A DNA stretch of 64,000 nucleotides from an uncultured Alteromonadaceae bacterium (GCA_947494925.1 CANLWS010000012.1:180012-244011), one strand, 5' to 3'; positions 18,893-27,392 are shown, numbered from the stretch's first letter. Notes: generated by a model not told the origin, from the sequence alone. Translations and numbers: made by a program.

Positions 18893-20023
18893 ATGGATGT
18901 TGTTGCGACCGTTATATATTCAAGCATGCTCGGCATGACGGTATTAGCGTTACTTGAGAACCTAAATAGACCAAAGCAAAGACAAACACAGTTTTTGTCT
19001 GGTTTATTTGTGTTGTTGCTAATTCATGTACTTGGCGAGCTCTACATATTTACCGGGTTTTACCAATACGCGCCAATATTGGCAGGGCTGCAAATTCCAT
19101 TACGCATGTTGTTGGGGCCGGCATTATATTTTTTCGCCTACGCAACGATGTCGCCTGAGAAATCACTACCAAAAAGAGCTTATTGGCTCGCGCTGCTCGG
19201 CCCGGTATTAGTGACTGCAGCGATCTCCCCGTTTTTGTTTGGCATTTCGTCAAAAGAAAAATTGGCTTTGGCATCACCAGCGACTCGCGATCCAGAGCTG
19301 TGGAAGATAGCCGTCTTTGCTTGTAGTTTCGGGATGCTGATTTTTATCGTCTTTACTGGCGTTTATCTGCTTGCGACTCTGAGAATGCACAGCAAACATC
19401 GAGCACAGTTACTGGAGCGTTTTTCTTCAATTGAAAAACGCTCGATGGATTGGTTTAGAGGCGCTTTGTTCCTGTGGGGAGGAGCATGGTTGTTGTATGC
19501 AACCGAGTATCTGCTTGGTTTTATGGGATTGCGTTGGTTCGGTACCGGTATTGTGCTGCCCACCGTCGAAGCACTGGTGTTATTGGTCTTTGCTCATATG
19601 GCCATAAGGCAACCCGTTTTAAAAGAATCGGAGAGGGGTCCAGCACAGGCAGAGCCACCTAAAACCTACAGTTTGACCGAAAGCCGGATGCAGGAAAATG
19701 CAAACGCATTGAACATGGCAATGGAGCAAGACAAATTATTCCTGGAAGATGATTTATCATTAAAACGACTCTCTGAGGTAACAAATGTCACTGAAAACCA
19801 CATTTCTGAAACGTTGTCGCAGTTTTTAAACAGCAACTTTTTCCTATTCGTAAATGGTTATCGTGTCGAAGCGGCTAAACAATTACTGCAAAGTACCGAC
19901 AAGCAGGTCGCTACTGTGGCATATGAGTCTGGCTTTAACTCTAAATCGACGTTCAATAATGTGTTTAAAAAGACAGTTGGCACCACCCCTACGACGTTCC
20001 GAAAACAACAAGAAGCACAGTAA
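18893..20023 (+). CDS. Membrane-anchored AraC-family regulator
   Basis: The 376 aa protein has about seven hydrophobic helices in its first 240 residues. A cytoplasmic AraC/XylS HTH domain covers about 265-376, ending GFNSKSTFNNVFKKTVGTTPTTFRKQ. This architecture suggests a regulator that senses something at the membrane and binds DNA directly. The DUF2306 protein gene starts 119 nt downstream on the same strand and is a candidate target. A second protein of the same design is at 57120-58328. Confidence 0.86.
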   Translation: MDVVATVIYSSMLGMTVLALLENLNRPKQRQTQFLSGLFVLLLIHVLGELYIFTGFYQYAPILAGLQIPLRMLLGPALYFFAYATMSPEKSLPKRAYWLALLGPVLVTAAISPFLFGISSKEKLALASPATRDPELWKIAVFACSFGMLIFIVFTGVYLLATLRMHSKHRAQLLERFSSIEKRSMDWFRGALFLWGGAWLLYATEYLLGFMGLRWFGTGIVLPTVEALVLLVFAHMAIRQPVLKESERGPAQAEPPKTYSLTESRMQENANALNMAMEQDKLFLEDDLSLKRLSEVTNVTENHISETLSQFLNSNFFLFVNGYRVEAAKQLLQSTDKQVATVAYESGFNSKSTFNNVFKKTVGTTPTTFRKQQEAQ

Positions 20024-20141
20024 ATCCTCAATAAACCCACTTAAATACATACTAATACGTCCAAATGGGCCGGTTTGGACGATTCTTAGGGGTATTTGCG
20101 CAAATCTAAACCCCAACATTCATTGATTAATAAGAGGGTTT

Positions 20142-21014
20142 ATGTCGAATAGCATGTTGGAGCGCTTATTTTTTGTTGCTAAATCTGGAACACAAGGGTC
20201 TCGTCCAGCTAATAAAAGCCGTGCATTAAAAGCATCATCAATTTTTTGGTTTAGCATGATACTGGTGGGTCAATGGATATTCTTCTATTACATTCTGGCG
20301 TTTTACGGATACTCCGTTATGAGCGGTAACTTAGAAATGTGGAACGTATTTGAGCAGTTTGGCAGCAAGCCATATGTTGCGGGGGATTCAGGAGGTAATA
20401 CTGCGTTTGCGGCCCATGCGTTAGGAGCAGGCATTGTTGCCTTTGGCGGTGCCTTGCAGCTTATCCCTCAAATTAGAGCTCGATTCCCTAAATTTCATCG
20501 CATCAATGGTTATCTGTACTTATGTACCGTGTTTTTACTCGCACTGTCCGGCTTCTATCTGGTGCTAATACGCGGTTCAAGTCCAGACACGCTATCTGCT
20601 ATCGGCACTTGTATTAATGGCGTGTTTATTTTGTGGTTCGCCTACATGACAGTAACTACGGCAAGAAACCGTGATATCAAAAGTCACCGAAAATGGGCGT
20701 TACGTTTGTTTTTAGTGTCAAACGCACAATGGATATTGAGAGTAGGTACTTTTAGCTACTTGATTAGCGGCAAAATGATAGGCATGCAACCGGCGTTTGG
20801 CGATCCCTTCTTCAAAATGTGGACCTTCGGTTGTTACCTGGTGCCATTATTGGCATTACAGCTGTACTTTTTCGCCTCTGAACGCGGCAATACAGCGATT
20901 CAATATTTCACTGCTGGTGTCGTGGCAGTTCTGACTATCGCAATGATGATTGGTGTGGTCGGGTATACTCCCTTTATGCAGATGATAATATCGGGTGAGC
21001 CAATCGTATTTTAA
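20142..21014 (+). CDS. DUF2306-type membrane protein
   Basis: The 290 aa protein has about seven to eight membrane helices. Family marks are the helix FAAHALGAGIVAFGGALQLIPQIRARFPKFHRINGYLYL with its conserved His and the HR pair, and KSHRKWALRLF later on. Function is unknown; the conserved histidines in helices have led to guesses of a redox or metal role, which I cannot test here. It follows the membrane AraC regulator and ends at a hairpin terminator. Confidence 0.82.
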   Translation: MSNSMLERLFFVAKSGTQGSRPANKSRALKASSIFWFSMILVGQWIFFYYILAFYGYSVMSGNLEMWNVFEQFGSKPYVAGDSGGNTAFAAHALGAGIVAFGGALQLIPQIRARFPKFHRINGYLYLCTVFLLALSGFYLVLIRGSSPDTLSAIGTCINGVFILWFAYMTVTTARNRDIKSHRKWALRLFLVSNAQWILRVGTFSYLISGKMIGMQPAFGDPFFKMWTFGCYLVPLLALQLYFFASERGNTAIQYFTAGVVAVLTIAMMIGVVGYTPFMQMIISGEPIVF

Positions 21015-21019
21015 TATTC

Positions 21020-21048
21020 CAAAAAGGCCGCGATTGCGGCCGTTCTTA
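21020..21048. terminator. Bidirectional hairpin terminator
   Basis: GGCCGC (21026-21031) and GCGGCC (21036-21041) enclose a GATT loop. On the plus strand GTTCTT follows; on the minus strand a run of five T follows. It can end the DUF2306 transcript and minus-strand transcripts from the nth-relic region. Confidence 0.65.
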
Positions 21049-21071
21049 AAAAGCAGCGTGACTTAGGATAA

Positions 21072-21306
21072 CTTACTTTTATGTCGTTACCCAAAACTCA
21101 CATTATTCGTCAATCAGGCAAGATCCAATACACGCTTTGCAGGGCATTCATGTAGGGGGCACTACACGATTACATCTATATTAAATTCAGCGGGAACGAC
21201 TTTAAGTAGCTTCTGTTCAACCTGAACAAAGTTTCTATGCATTGCCAGTATGGTGCGATTAGATACTGCGAAAAATGTGAATAGCCACGACTATTGGGCC
21301 GCCAAA
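21072..21306 (-). pseudogene. Oldest nth 3'-end relic
   Basis: Read on the minus strand from 21306, this gives FGGPIVVAIHIFR, then [25 protein letters not shown] and, after a damaged stretch, a remnant of the iron-sulfur tail (CKACIG..CLIDE..CEF). It matches the last 40 percent of endonuclease III but has in-frame stops, frameshifts and a deletion in the middle. It begins at the same FG codons as the two other relics and has lost all coding ability. It is the most decayed copy and the farthest from intact nth. Confidence 0.85.
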
Positions 21307-21323
21307 TGACAATCAGGGTAGAT
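21307..21323 (-). repeat. Cassette border motif, copy 1
   Basis: The plus strand reads TGACAATCAGGGTAGAT directly beside the nth-like sequence. It shares ten of seventeen positions with both other borders (pattern NGAYAAYNNNRGTAGAT). Intact nth does not continue this way. Confidence 0.65.
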
Positions 21324-21384
21324 ATCTGATGTCATATCAAATAGAGCTTTGTGTTTCCCTGGTATTGCGCAAACAGACGCTCTC

Positions 21385-22236
21385 TTAGTTGGCATAGGGA
21401 AGCGATAAATTAATACCTTTGCTCATGTAGATATTGTCGTACATGAGACCACCGTTACCATATGGGGACTTATGCGGACCGGTATTGCAAGTAGCAAAAA
21501 AGTAGGTAAGTGGCAGTTCTCGTTTCATGCGGAAGTTTGCATTTTTGAACACCATAGTTTGTTCAGGAAATTCGCCACCTTGCATAAAAACGTCGTAAGT
21601 TTGCCCGCCATCAACGACCAGACTGTTATTTACAACATACCAAATCTTATACCAATGGGATGGTTGCAATGGCGCAGCTGATTTGCCAGAAAGATAATGT
21701 TGAACCTTGCTGTACTGTCTGTATTTATCATCGCTGTCTATCTTGACCATTAATGTTCCATCATTTTTAAACCCGTTGGATTCATTCTTGTCGGTGACTC
21801 TTAACATGGGCTCAAATGCGTTATAGGCGTGTTCTATGATGCCGTCGGCGTCCATATTGCTCAATCCAAACACGTGGTTATTGGGAAAACGCTCAACTAA
21901 AATTTCGGTGTAAAAGGTATAAACCTCTCCGATGGCGACCGCCTGTGGAAGCTGAACAAAGCTTAATGCTTTGCGGTTACCAACGAGACCATCTTTCGCT
22001 GGTTTTTTGACGAGGAAATGATTGTCACCTTCTTTTAGAATTTCAGTAATTTGAGGGTTGGCAACAAAAGGTGTAGTGTTATTTTGAGTGTCTATTATCG
22101 TCCAGTTTGTTAATTTTTTTTGTTCGAAATTATCGACTAACAACCACTGAATTTTAGGCCTGGAATGAGTTAGAGAGGGTGATGAAAAGCACGCTAATAC
22201 AGTCGAAGTAAACAATAGAATAATTAATAGTTTCAT
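21385..22236 (-). CDS. Putative lipoprotein of unknown function, ladder cargo
   Basis: The 283 aa product has a signal sequence ending in VLAC, a plausible lipobox (Cys16). The mature part is rich in beta-type blocks: WLLVDNFEQKKLTNWTIID near the start and THWYKIWYVVNN-like and GGLMYDNIYMSKG blocks near the end. This resembles jelly-roll domains of carbohydrate-active or adhesion proteins, but I cannot name the family. The ATG is 8 nt after the stop of an nth relic, whose final codons provide its AAGGAG. It is cargo between relics 1 and 2. Confidence 0.65.
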   Translation of the reverse strand: MKLLIILLFTSTVLACFSSPSLTHSRPKIQWLLVDNFEQKKLTNWTIIDTQNNTTPFVANPQITEILKEGDNHFLVKKPAKDGLVGNRKALSFVQLPQAVAIGEVYTFYTEILVERFPNNHVFGLSNMDADGIIEHAYNAFEPMLRVTDKNESNGFKNDGTLMVKIDSDDKYRQYSKVQHYLSGKSAAPLQPSHWYKIWYVVNNSLVVDGGQTYDVFMQGGEFPEQTMVFKNANFRMKRELPLTYFFATCNTGPHKSPYGNGGLMYDNIYMSKGINLSLPYAN

Positions 22237-22244
22237 TTGAGTTG

Positions 22245-22492
22245 TTACTCCTTGTTGTCCTTGTACTCACAAAGATCTTCGACTAAACAAACGCCACAGC
22301 GAGGTTTGCGAGCTACGCAGAAGTATCGGCCATGCAGAATCAACAAGTGATGCACATTTACTTTTAATTCCTTGGGCGCCGCTTTGAGCAATATTTCTTC
22401 GACTTTATCAACGTTTTTTTACCCATCGCCAGTTTGGTGCGGTTTGGTACACGGATAATGTGCGTATCGACAGCGATTGTAAGCCAAACAAA
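22245..22492 (-). pseudogene. Middle nth 3'-end relic
   Basis: Read on the minus strand from 22492, it gives [25 protein letters not shown], then a frameshift caused by a run of seven A where nth has five. It continues VDKVEEILLKAAPKELKVNVHHLLILHGRYFCVARKP and ends with the four-cysteine cluster and a TAA at 22245-22247. The upstream two thirds of nth, including the catalytic Lys and most of the HhH motif, are absent. The end of the relic supplies a ribosome binding site to the cargo gene that follows. Confidence 0.92.
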
Positions 22493-22509
22493 GGATAATG
22501 TTGGTAGAT
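22493..22509 (-). repeat. Cassette border motif, copy 2
   Basis: The plus strand reads GGATAATGTTGGTAGAT beside the nth-like sequence and follows the same NGAYAAYNNNRGTAGAT pattern as the two other borders. Confidence 0.65.
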
Positions 22510-22717
22510 AAAAAGCACGCTAAAAACCTAATTTAAACCACACTTCAAAACAGCCGAAAATCAGATAATCGCATAATAACGCAGTTCCGACGTTGGCACA
22601 TTGAGAAAAAACTTTACGTGTGACAGTATCTGATTGTCTAGGGGGTTTAGCATAGAGAAAAAAAAATAGATTGTTTTGGTGAATGGCTTACTAACGTTGT
22701 TAAAAGGGATTAGCTTA

Positions 22718-23596
22718 ATGAAGTTAACAAACATTCTGAGAGATAATTTGTCGCAGAGAGAATTGACGGAAAAATTCGTCAGTTTGCTGAGACCCTTTTT
22801 TCGTTGGCGACTGTTTGCCAACTATCTCTTAGCAGTAGCTTGTGCCTTTATTGCTTTGACGCTTTACTGCACGATGCATAACCTAGTTTCTAAAGGCAGT
22901 GATTCAGGACTACTGATATCCCTAAGCTGGTCTTTTGATGTGCTGATTTTTTGGATTTTAGCGATACCCGTTGTTTCCCGCGGGATAAACAAAATCAAAC
23001 TATTCCCTAATGTAAAATTGAAAACTATGGGGTTTTGCATTTTTGGAGGTTGTACTGCTGTTTTAGGGTTAATAACACAATCGCTTATTTGGGACCTGGA
23101 TTTCCATGATAGTTTAAAACTGGCTTTTCATTACGTGCCTGTCGCTTTGTTGATCTTTACAACTCTATTGTCCCTACAGTTTTTAAAGGCCAATCGTGAG
23201 AAAACGTTACTTAGGCTCAAAATCAGCGAACAAAGGAAACCTATTGCGGCGAGTTCCAAAGAAGCATTGCTAGTCAACAAAGGCGACCGAGAGAAACTGG
23301 TGCGAATTGAAGATATTTCAATGTTAAGCGGTGCTGGCAATTATGTTGAGTTATTCGTTGGAGGTGAAACGTATCTTTATCGCAGCACCTTAAAATCGAT
23401 ATTCCTAGAGTTGCGAGACATTGGGTTCATCCAAATTCATAGGAAATATATCGTTCAGGTAAAACGTATCGATAGTGTCAGAAATTTAGGCAGCCAAAGC
23501 CCGAGTCTCATTCTCGACGACGGTATGTCTTTGCCTGTGGGGAAGCGTTATAAGCAGTCTTTAATGAGTATGAGAAAAGTTCATATGTCGCTATAG
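22718..23596 (+). CDS. Membrane-anchored LytTR-type regulator, ladder cargo
   Basis: From the ATG at 22718 (AAGGGA ribosome binding site) the product is 292 aa. About four membrane helices occupy residues 30-160. A C-terminal LytTR DNA-binding domain covers about 190-285, with VRIEDISMLSGAGNYVELFV, FIQIHRKYIVQVKRID and the end LPVGKRYKQSL. The frame is open to a TTG at 22676. It lies opposite to nth and shares its strand with the NTF2-like gene that follows by about 110 nt. The pair is the cargo between relics 2 and 3. The signal sensed is unknown. Confidence 0.87.
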   Translation: MKLTNILRDNLSQRELTEKFVSLLRPFFRWRLFANYLLAVACAFIALTLYCTMHNLVSKGSDSGLLISLSWSFDVLIFWILAIPVVSRGINKIKLFPNVKLKTMGFCIFGGCTAVLGLITQSLIWDLDFHDSLKLAFHYVPVALLIFTTLLSLQFLKANREKTLLRLKISEQRKPIAASSKEALLVNKGDREKLVRIEDISMLSGAGNYVELFVGGETYLYRSTLKSIFLELRDIGFIQIHRKYIVQVKRIDSVRNLGSQSPSLILDDGMSLPVGKRYKQSLMSMRKVHMSL

Positions 23597-23707
23597 CAAT
23601 GAGTTAGGATAATTTCATCACGCTCAGCTATAAGTTAGTCACAAAAGCCTTCATCGCGCTGATTTTTCTAAGTTAGATTGGTATTTCATCTAGCCCGGAG
23701 ACAATCT

Positions 23708-24169
23708 ATGAGAATTTTTACTTTCCTGTTTATTTTTTTAAGTTCATTAAGTGCACATGCAAGTTCGGAAAAGACAATGCAAGATAGTGATATAAAGTAT
23801 CTGACCCATTTGAAGCAGAATGTGTGGCCCACTATTTACAAAAAATCAGATGTGGCAGGACTTGATGAGTTAACGCACCCCAATTTTGTTATTGTCGATA
23901 ACCAAGGAAATACCACATCAAAAACAGAGGAATTGTCGTTTTTAAAAACGTATACCTGGCCTCATGATGAGTTTGAGTATGATATTCAACGATTGAATAT
24001 TTTTGAAAACAAAACTGCTATCGTTGCTGGGCAAGGAAAGGCTTCTGGAAAGAATGAAAAAGGTGACTACTGCTTTACGTATATTTCGACAAATGTGTTA
24101 ATAAAAATTAAAGGTAGGTGGAAAGCCATTCAGTCCCATGTTTCTGGCTATCAACCAAGTTGCAAGTAG
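23708..24169 (+). CDS. Secreted NTF2-like (SnoaL/DUF4440) protein, ladder cargo
   Basis: From the ATG at 23708 (GGAG 8 nt upstream) the product is 153 aa with a signal peptide ending HASS. The mature part has the NTF2-like layout: a helical start YLTHLKQNVWPTIYKKSDVAGLDELTHPNFVIVDNQGN, then strands ending WKAIQSHVS. Such proteins often bind small hydrophobic ligands or act as immunity or accessory proteins. A specific activity cannot be assigned. It follows the LytTR regulator on the same strand. Confidence 0.75.
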   Translation: MRIFTFLFIFLSSLSAHASSEKTMQDSDIKYLTHLKQNVWPTIYKKSDVAGLDELTHPNFVIVDNQGNTTSKTEELSFLKTYTWPHDEFEYDIQRLNIFENKTAIVAGQGKASGKNEKGDYCFTYISTNVLIKIKGRWKAIQSHVSGYQPSCK

Positions 24170-24261
24170 CACGACCACTCCCACTTGGCGAGATTTCAAA
24201 GAAGGGCTGAACATTACCTAGCGTCAACAACAATTTGTCTTTGTTAAATAGGTAAATACAA

Positions 24262-24510
24262 TCAATATTCTGTTTTGTCTTTAAACTCACACAAGTCTTC
24301 AATCAGACATGCACCACAGCGAGGCTTGCGGGCTAGGCAGATGTAACGACCTTGCAAGGTCAGCCAATGATACACCTCAACTTTGAATTCTTCTGGCACC
24401 ACTTTAAGTAGCTTCTGTTCTACCTGATCAACATTTTTGCCCATTGCTAATTTATTGCAATTGGATACACGGAAGATGGGGGTATCTACCGCTATGGTGG
24501 CCCAGCCGAA
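24262..24510 (-). pseudogene. Youngest nth 3'-end relic
   Basis: On the minus strand from 24510 it reads SFGWATIAVDTPIFRVSN, then [16 protein letters not shown], and on to the stop at 24262-24264 without interruption. From the Met of MGKNV to the end, 51 of 59 residues match intact nth. All four iron-sulfur cysteines remain (C-x6-C-x2-C-x5-C). The catalytic and HhH part is missing, so it cannot be an active glycosylase, but a 60-residue iron-sulfur peptide could still be made from the internal ATG at 24444. It is the least decayed and nearest copy. Confidence 0.93.
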
Positions 24511-24527
24511 AGATAACTGAAGTAGAT
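24511..24527 (-). repeat. Cassette border motif, copy 3
   Basis: The plus strand reads AGATAACTGAAGTAGAT beside the nth-like sequence. It fits NGAYAAYNNNRGTAGAT and lies just beyond the end of the cargo gene at 24543. Confidence 0.65.
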
Positions 24528-24542
24528 CTTAAAATTATTGAG

Positions 24543-25235
24543 TTATTTGATGAACGGCTCCAGAATCTTAATCAGTTTCTGCCGTTCTTTCTGTAATTTT
24601 GATAAAGTATCAATTTGAATGCGTTGAAGTACAGCCTTATCGCGCACAACGCCGCGAAGTCTTTGATTATCAAGCAACTCTTTATCTGTACTAACAATAT
24701 TCATTCCATCAAATATTATGGATGCAGTGATTTGGGGCGTGACAACCATCGATCCTCCATATGAGTATTTCGTTTGCTCGATAGCTTCTAGATAAGCATT
24801 TTCAAATTGGAGAATGGCATTTTGTAATGGTTTTGATTTGATTAGATCTAATTTACCACCATCGATTAATCGCCTTAGTGATACTGGGCGAAAAGATGCC
24901 CCCCAGAAACTAAAAAGTGAAAATATATTTTGTTCAAAAATTTTTCGCTGATTAGGTTGCCAGCTGTCTTTGGTCAATAACATGCTGGCGACAAAACTTT
25001 TTTCTAATATGTCCTGACGTTCTTTAATTTCTACTTGGAAGGTATTTTCTTTATTGACGAGTTCTTCATACAAAAATTGTAACTGATAACTTTCTTCTTC
25101 ACGGTCAAGACGCGATTGATTCCAGTCTGCCGCTTGCAGGGCTACAAATATTCCTATTACTACCACTAAAAAATCTAATATCACACCAAGCCAGTTTTGT
25201 GACTGTAGGTGTCTGTTAAACCTAGATAAGATCAC
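24543..25235 (-). CDS. DUF6090-like single-pass membrane protein, ladder cargo
   Basis: The 230 aa product begins with a short basic stretch and one membrane helix (GVILDFLVVVIGIFVALQAADWNQ), followed by a long helical, charged region of coiled-coil character. The N-terminal pattern is that of DUF6090-type proteins, whose function is unknown. The start is GTG with AAAAGGA upstream. It follows intact nth on the same strand after 160 nt and could be read through from the rsx-nth operon. It is the cargo of the most recent insertion. Confidence 0.7.
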   Translation of the reverse strand: MILSRFNRHLQSQNWLGVILDFLVVVIGIFVALQAADWNQSRLDREEESYQLQFLYEELVNKENTFQVEIKERQDILEKSFVASMLLTKDSWQPNQRKIFEQNIFSLFSFWGASFRPVSLRRLIDGGKLDLIKSKPLQNAILQFENAYLEAIEQTKYSYGGSMVVTPQITASIIFDGMNIVSTDKELLDNQRLRGVVRDKAVLQRIQIDTLSKLQKERQKLIKILEPFIK

Positions 25236-25397
25236 TTAACATCATCCTTTTTGAATAAGTTTCATCGATAGAGCTTATCAATAAAGACGATATAAAAGAA
25301 CCAATCTTAAACTGAAGTCAAATTAGAAGTATCTGGACGAGGGAATTTTTGTCTTCTGCTGAATTGGCTTTCCAGATTTCATTAGACAGTTTCTAAC

Positions 25398-26030
25398 TTA
25401 TTCCGTCTTATCTTTAAATTCACACAAGTCTTCAATAAGACAAGCTCCACAACGTGGCTTGCGGGCTACGCAGATGTATCGACCATGCAAAATTAGCCAA
25501 TGATGCACGTCGACTTTGAACTCGGCAGGAACAACTTTGAGCAGCTTTTCTTCGACTTTATCAACGTTTTTGCCCATGGCCAGTTTGGTGCGATTGGAGA
25601 CGCGAAATATGTGGGTGTCCACGGCGATCGTGGGCCAGCCAAATGCCGTATTAAGCACAACGTTTGCCGTTTTTCTGCCGACTCCAGGGAGCGCTTCTAA
25701 CGCTTCTCTGTTTTCAGGTACTTCAGAATTATGTTGCTCTACAAGTATGCGGCAGGTTTTGATCACATTTTCTGCTTTTGCATTGAATAAACCAATGGTT
25801 TTGATGAATTCCTTCAAACCATCAACACCCAGATCAAGAATACTCTTGGGTGTATTGGCTACAGGGTACAGTTTAGCCGTTGCTTTGTTGACCCCAACGT
25901 CCGTTGCCTGCGCCGATAATATGACGGCGATGAGCAGTTCGAATGGATTTGAGTAATTCAATTCAGTCGTTGGGTGAGGGTTGTCATCCCGCAACCGACT
26001 GAGCATTTCAAAACGTTTTTGCTTGTTCAT
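25398..26030 (-). CDS. nth: Endonuclease III
   Basis: Nth is a DNA glycosylase/AP lyase that removes oxidised pyrimidines. The 210 aa protein is complete. The HhH motif [12 protein letters not shown] contains the catalytic Lys120, the catalytic Asp138 is in TIAVDTHIF, and the C-terminal four-cysteine cluster (C-x6-C-x2-C-x5-C) holds the iron-sulfur centre. It is the last gene of the rsxABCDGE-nth operon and overlaps rsxE by 4 nt. Codons 130-132 (FGW) mark the exact point where three downstream relics begin, so the 3' part of this gene may itself have been replaced. Confidence 0.98.
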   Translation of the reverse strand: MNKQKRFEMLSRLRDDNPHPTTELNYSNPFELLIAVILSAQATDVGVNKATAKLYPVANTPKSILDLGVDGLKEFIKTIGLFNAKAENVIKTCRILVEQHNSEVPENREALEALPGVGRKTANVVLNTAFGWPTIAVDTHIFRVSNRTKLAMGKNVDKVEEKLLKVVPAEFKVDVHHWLILHGRYICVARKPRCGACLIEDLCEFKDKTE

Positions 26031-26737
26031 GAGCCTTCCGCAGTGACCCGCGCCCGCATTACCGATTTTTGTTCTGTATCAGAAGCCATCATTGTTTCAA
26101 TTCGCTTGTCCAGTACATTTTTTAACGCGATCAAAAAGCCCATACCTAAAAACGCGCCGGGTGGCAGGATAGCCAAAAGAAACGGAGATTCTGTTTCAAA
26201 TACTGTGATTTGTAACGAAGCCGCCCATTCACCAAACAATAAATCTGCACCCGAAAATAAGGTGCCGTAGCCTAACAACTCGCGCATTGCTCCCAACAGA
26301 ACGAGTATGACGGTGAACCCCAGACCCATCATAAAGCCGTCAAAAGCCGCATATTGGATGGGGTTTTTAGAGGCATAAGCTTCAGCTCTGCCGATAATGG
26401 CGCAATTGGTAACGATTAAAGGAATAAAAATGCCCAAGGCTTCATAAAGTTGGAATGTGTAGGCATTCATCAGCAATTGAATAATAGTCACAAATGCGGC
26501 TATCACCATCACAAAAATCGGTATGCGAATTTCATTTGGTACGAAATTTCTCACCAGCGACACAGTGCAGTTAGAGCCGATTAATACAAGCATGGTAGCC
26601 AGCCCCAAGCCAAGACCGTTGATAACAGTCATAGTGACTGCGAGCAGTGGACAGAGTCCGAGTAATTGCACTAGCGCAGGGTTATTCTTCCAAAGACCTT
26701 GCCAGGTGAGTTCTCTATATTCATTCATGCTGGTCAT
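26027..26737 (-). CDS. rsxE: Electron transport complex subunit RsxE/RnfE
   Basis: RsxE is one of the membrane subunits of the Rnf/Rsx complex, which couples ferredoxin:NAD oxidoreduction to ion movement and in enterobacteria keeps SoxR reduced. The 236 aa protein has about six helices. Characteristic blocks are [22 protein letters not shown] at the start and [21 protein letters not shown] with the conserved Cys. It overlaps rsxG by 17 nt and nth by 4 nt. Confidence 0.96.
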   Translation of the reverse strand: MTSMNEYRELTWQGLWKNNPALVQLLGLCPLLAVTMTVINGLGLGLATMLVLIGSNCTVSLVRNFVPNEIRIPIFVMVIAAFVTIIQLLMNAYTFQLYEALGIFIPLIVTNCAIIGRAEAYASKNPIQYAAFDGFMMGLGFTVILVLLGAMRELLGYGTLFSGADLLFGEWAASLQITVFETESPFLLAILPPGAFLGMGFLIALKNVLDKRIETMMASDTEQKSVMRARVTAEGS

Positions 26738-27392
26738 TCTCGCTCAGATTATCTTCGGGTTCACACTGATTATCTAGTTGAAACATGCCTGCACCATGTT
26801 GCTGATAATAGGTAACAGTGTTTTTGACAGCATTGACTACAGCTCTGGGGGTGATAGTGGCACCGGTAAATTGATCAAACTTACCACCGTCCTTCTGTAC
26901 TGCCCATGAGCGTTCAGATTCATTATTTAACACCTGACCATCAAAAGACAATATCCAGTCGCTGATACGTAAGTCAATCTTGTCCCCTAAGCCCGGTGTT
27001 TCCTTGTGATTTAACACTCGTACACCTGTGACTTCTCCCTGACCCTTAACGCCGACCACTAGTTCTATCTTACCGCTGTAGCCATCAGGCGCGATAGTTT
27101 CGATGGCAGCGGCGATGGGGTGACCTTCAAAACGAGCCAGATAGGCGCGCTGGGGTTCAGTTGAACCCAACAATTCTGTGTTCTGAACTAAAACACAGTC
27201 CTGATGAATACTATTATCATAAGTGGATTGATCGATAATGGCATTAAGAATGGACATGAGTTTCTGTTGTTGCTGATCGGCAATAGTCTCACTGGTGCCG
27301 CGATAGGTCAGCGAGATCAACGCAGTGGTGACCAGAGCAAATGCGCTCAGTACCAAACCATTCTTGATAATACTCTTGTCGATTTGGATCAT
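26721..27392 (-). CDS. rsxG: Electron transport complex subunit RsxG/RnfG
   Basis: RnfG is a membrane-anchored subunit with a covalently bound FMN facing the periplasm. The 223 aa protein has one N-terminal helix (residues 10-30) and an FMN-binding domain. The flavinylation motif is [15 protein letters not shown], with Thr as the attachment residue. PGLGDKI and [10 protein letters not shown] are also typical. It overlaps rsxD by 4 nt. Confidence 0.96.
   Translation of the reverse strand: MIQIDKSIIKNGLVLSAFALVTTALISLTYRGTSETIADQQQQKLMSILNAIIDQSTYDNSIHQDCVLVQNTELLGSTEPQRAYLARFEGHPIAAAIETIAPDGYSGKIELVVGVKGQGEVTGVRVLNHKETPGLGDKIDLRISDWILSFDGQVLNNESERSWAVQKDGGKFDQFTGATITPRAVVNAVKNTVTYYQQHGAGMFQLDNQCEPEDNLSENDQHE

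Noticed and set aside
21072..24510. Simple tandem duplication of nth as explanation of the relics
   Set aside because: Different cargo separates the copies, all start at one internal codon, and each has a border sequence not found in nth.
25516..25956. 146-codon plus-strand frame opposite nth
   Set aside because: Antisense to a conserved gene and without recognisable domains.
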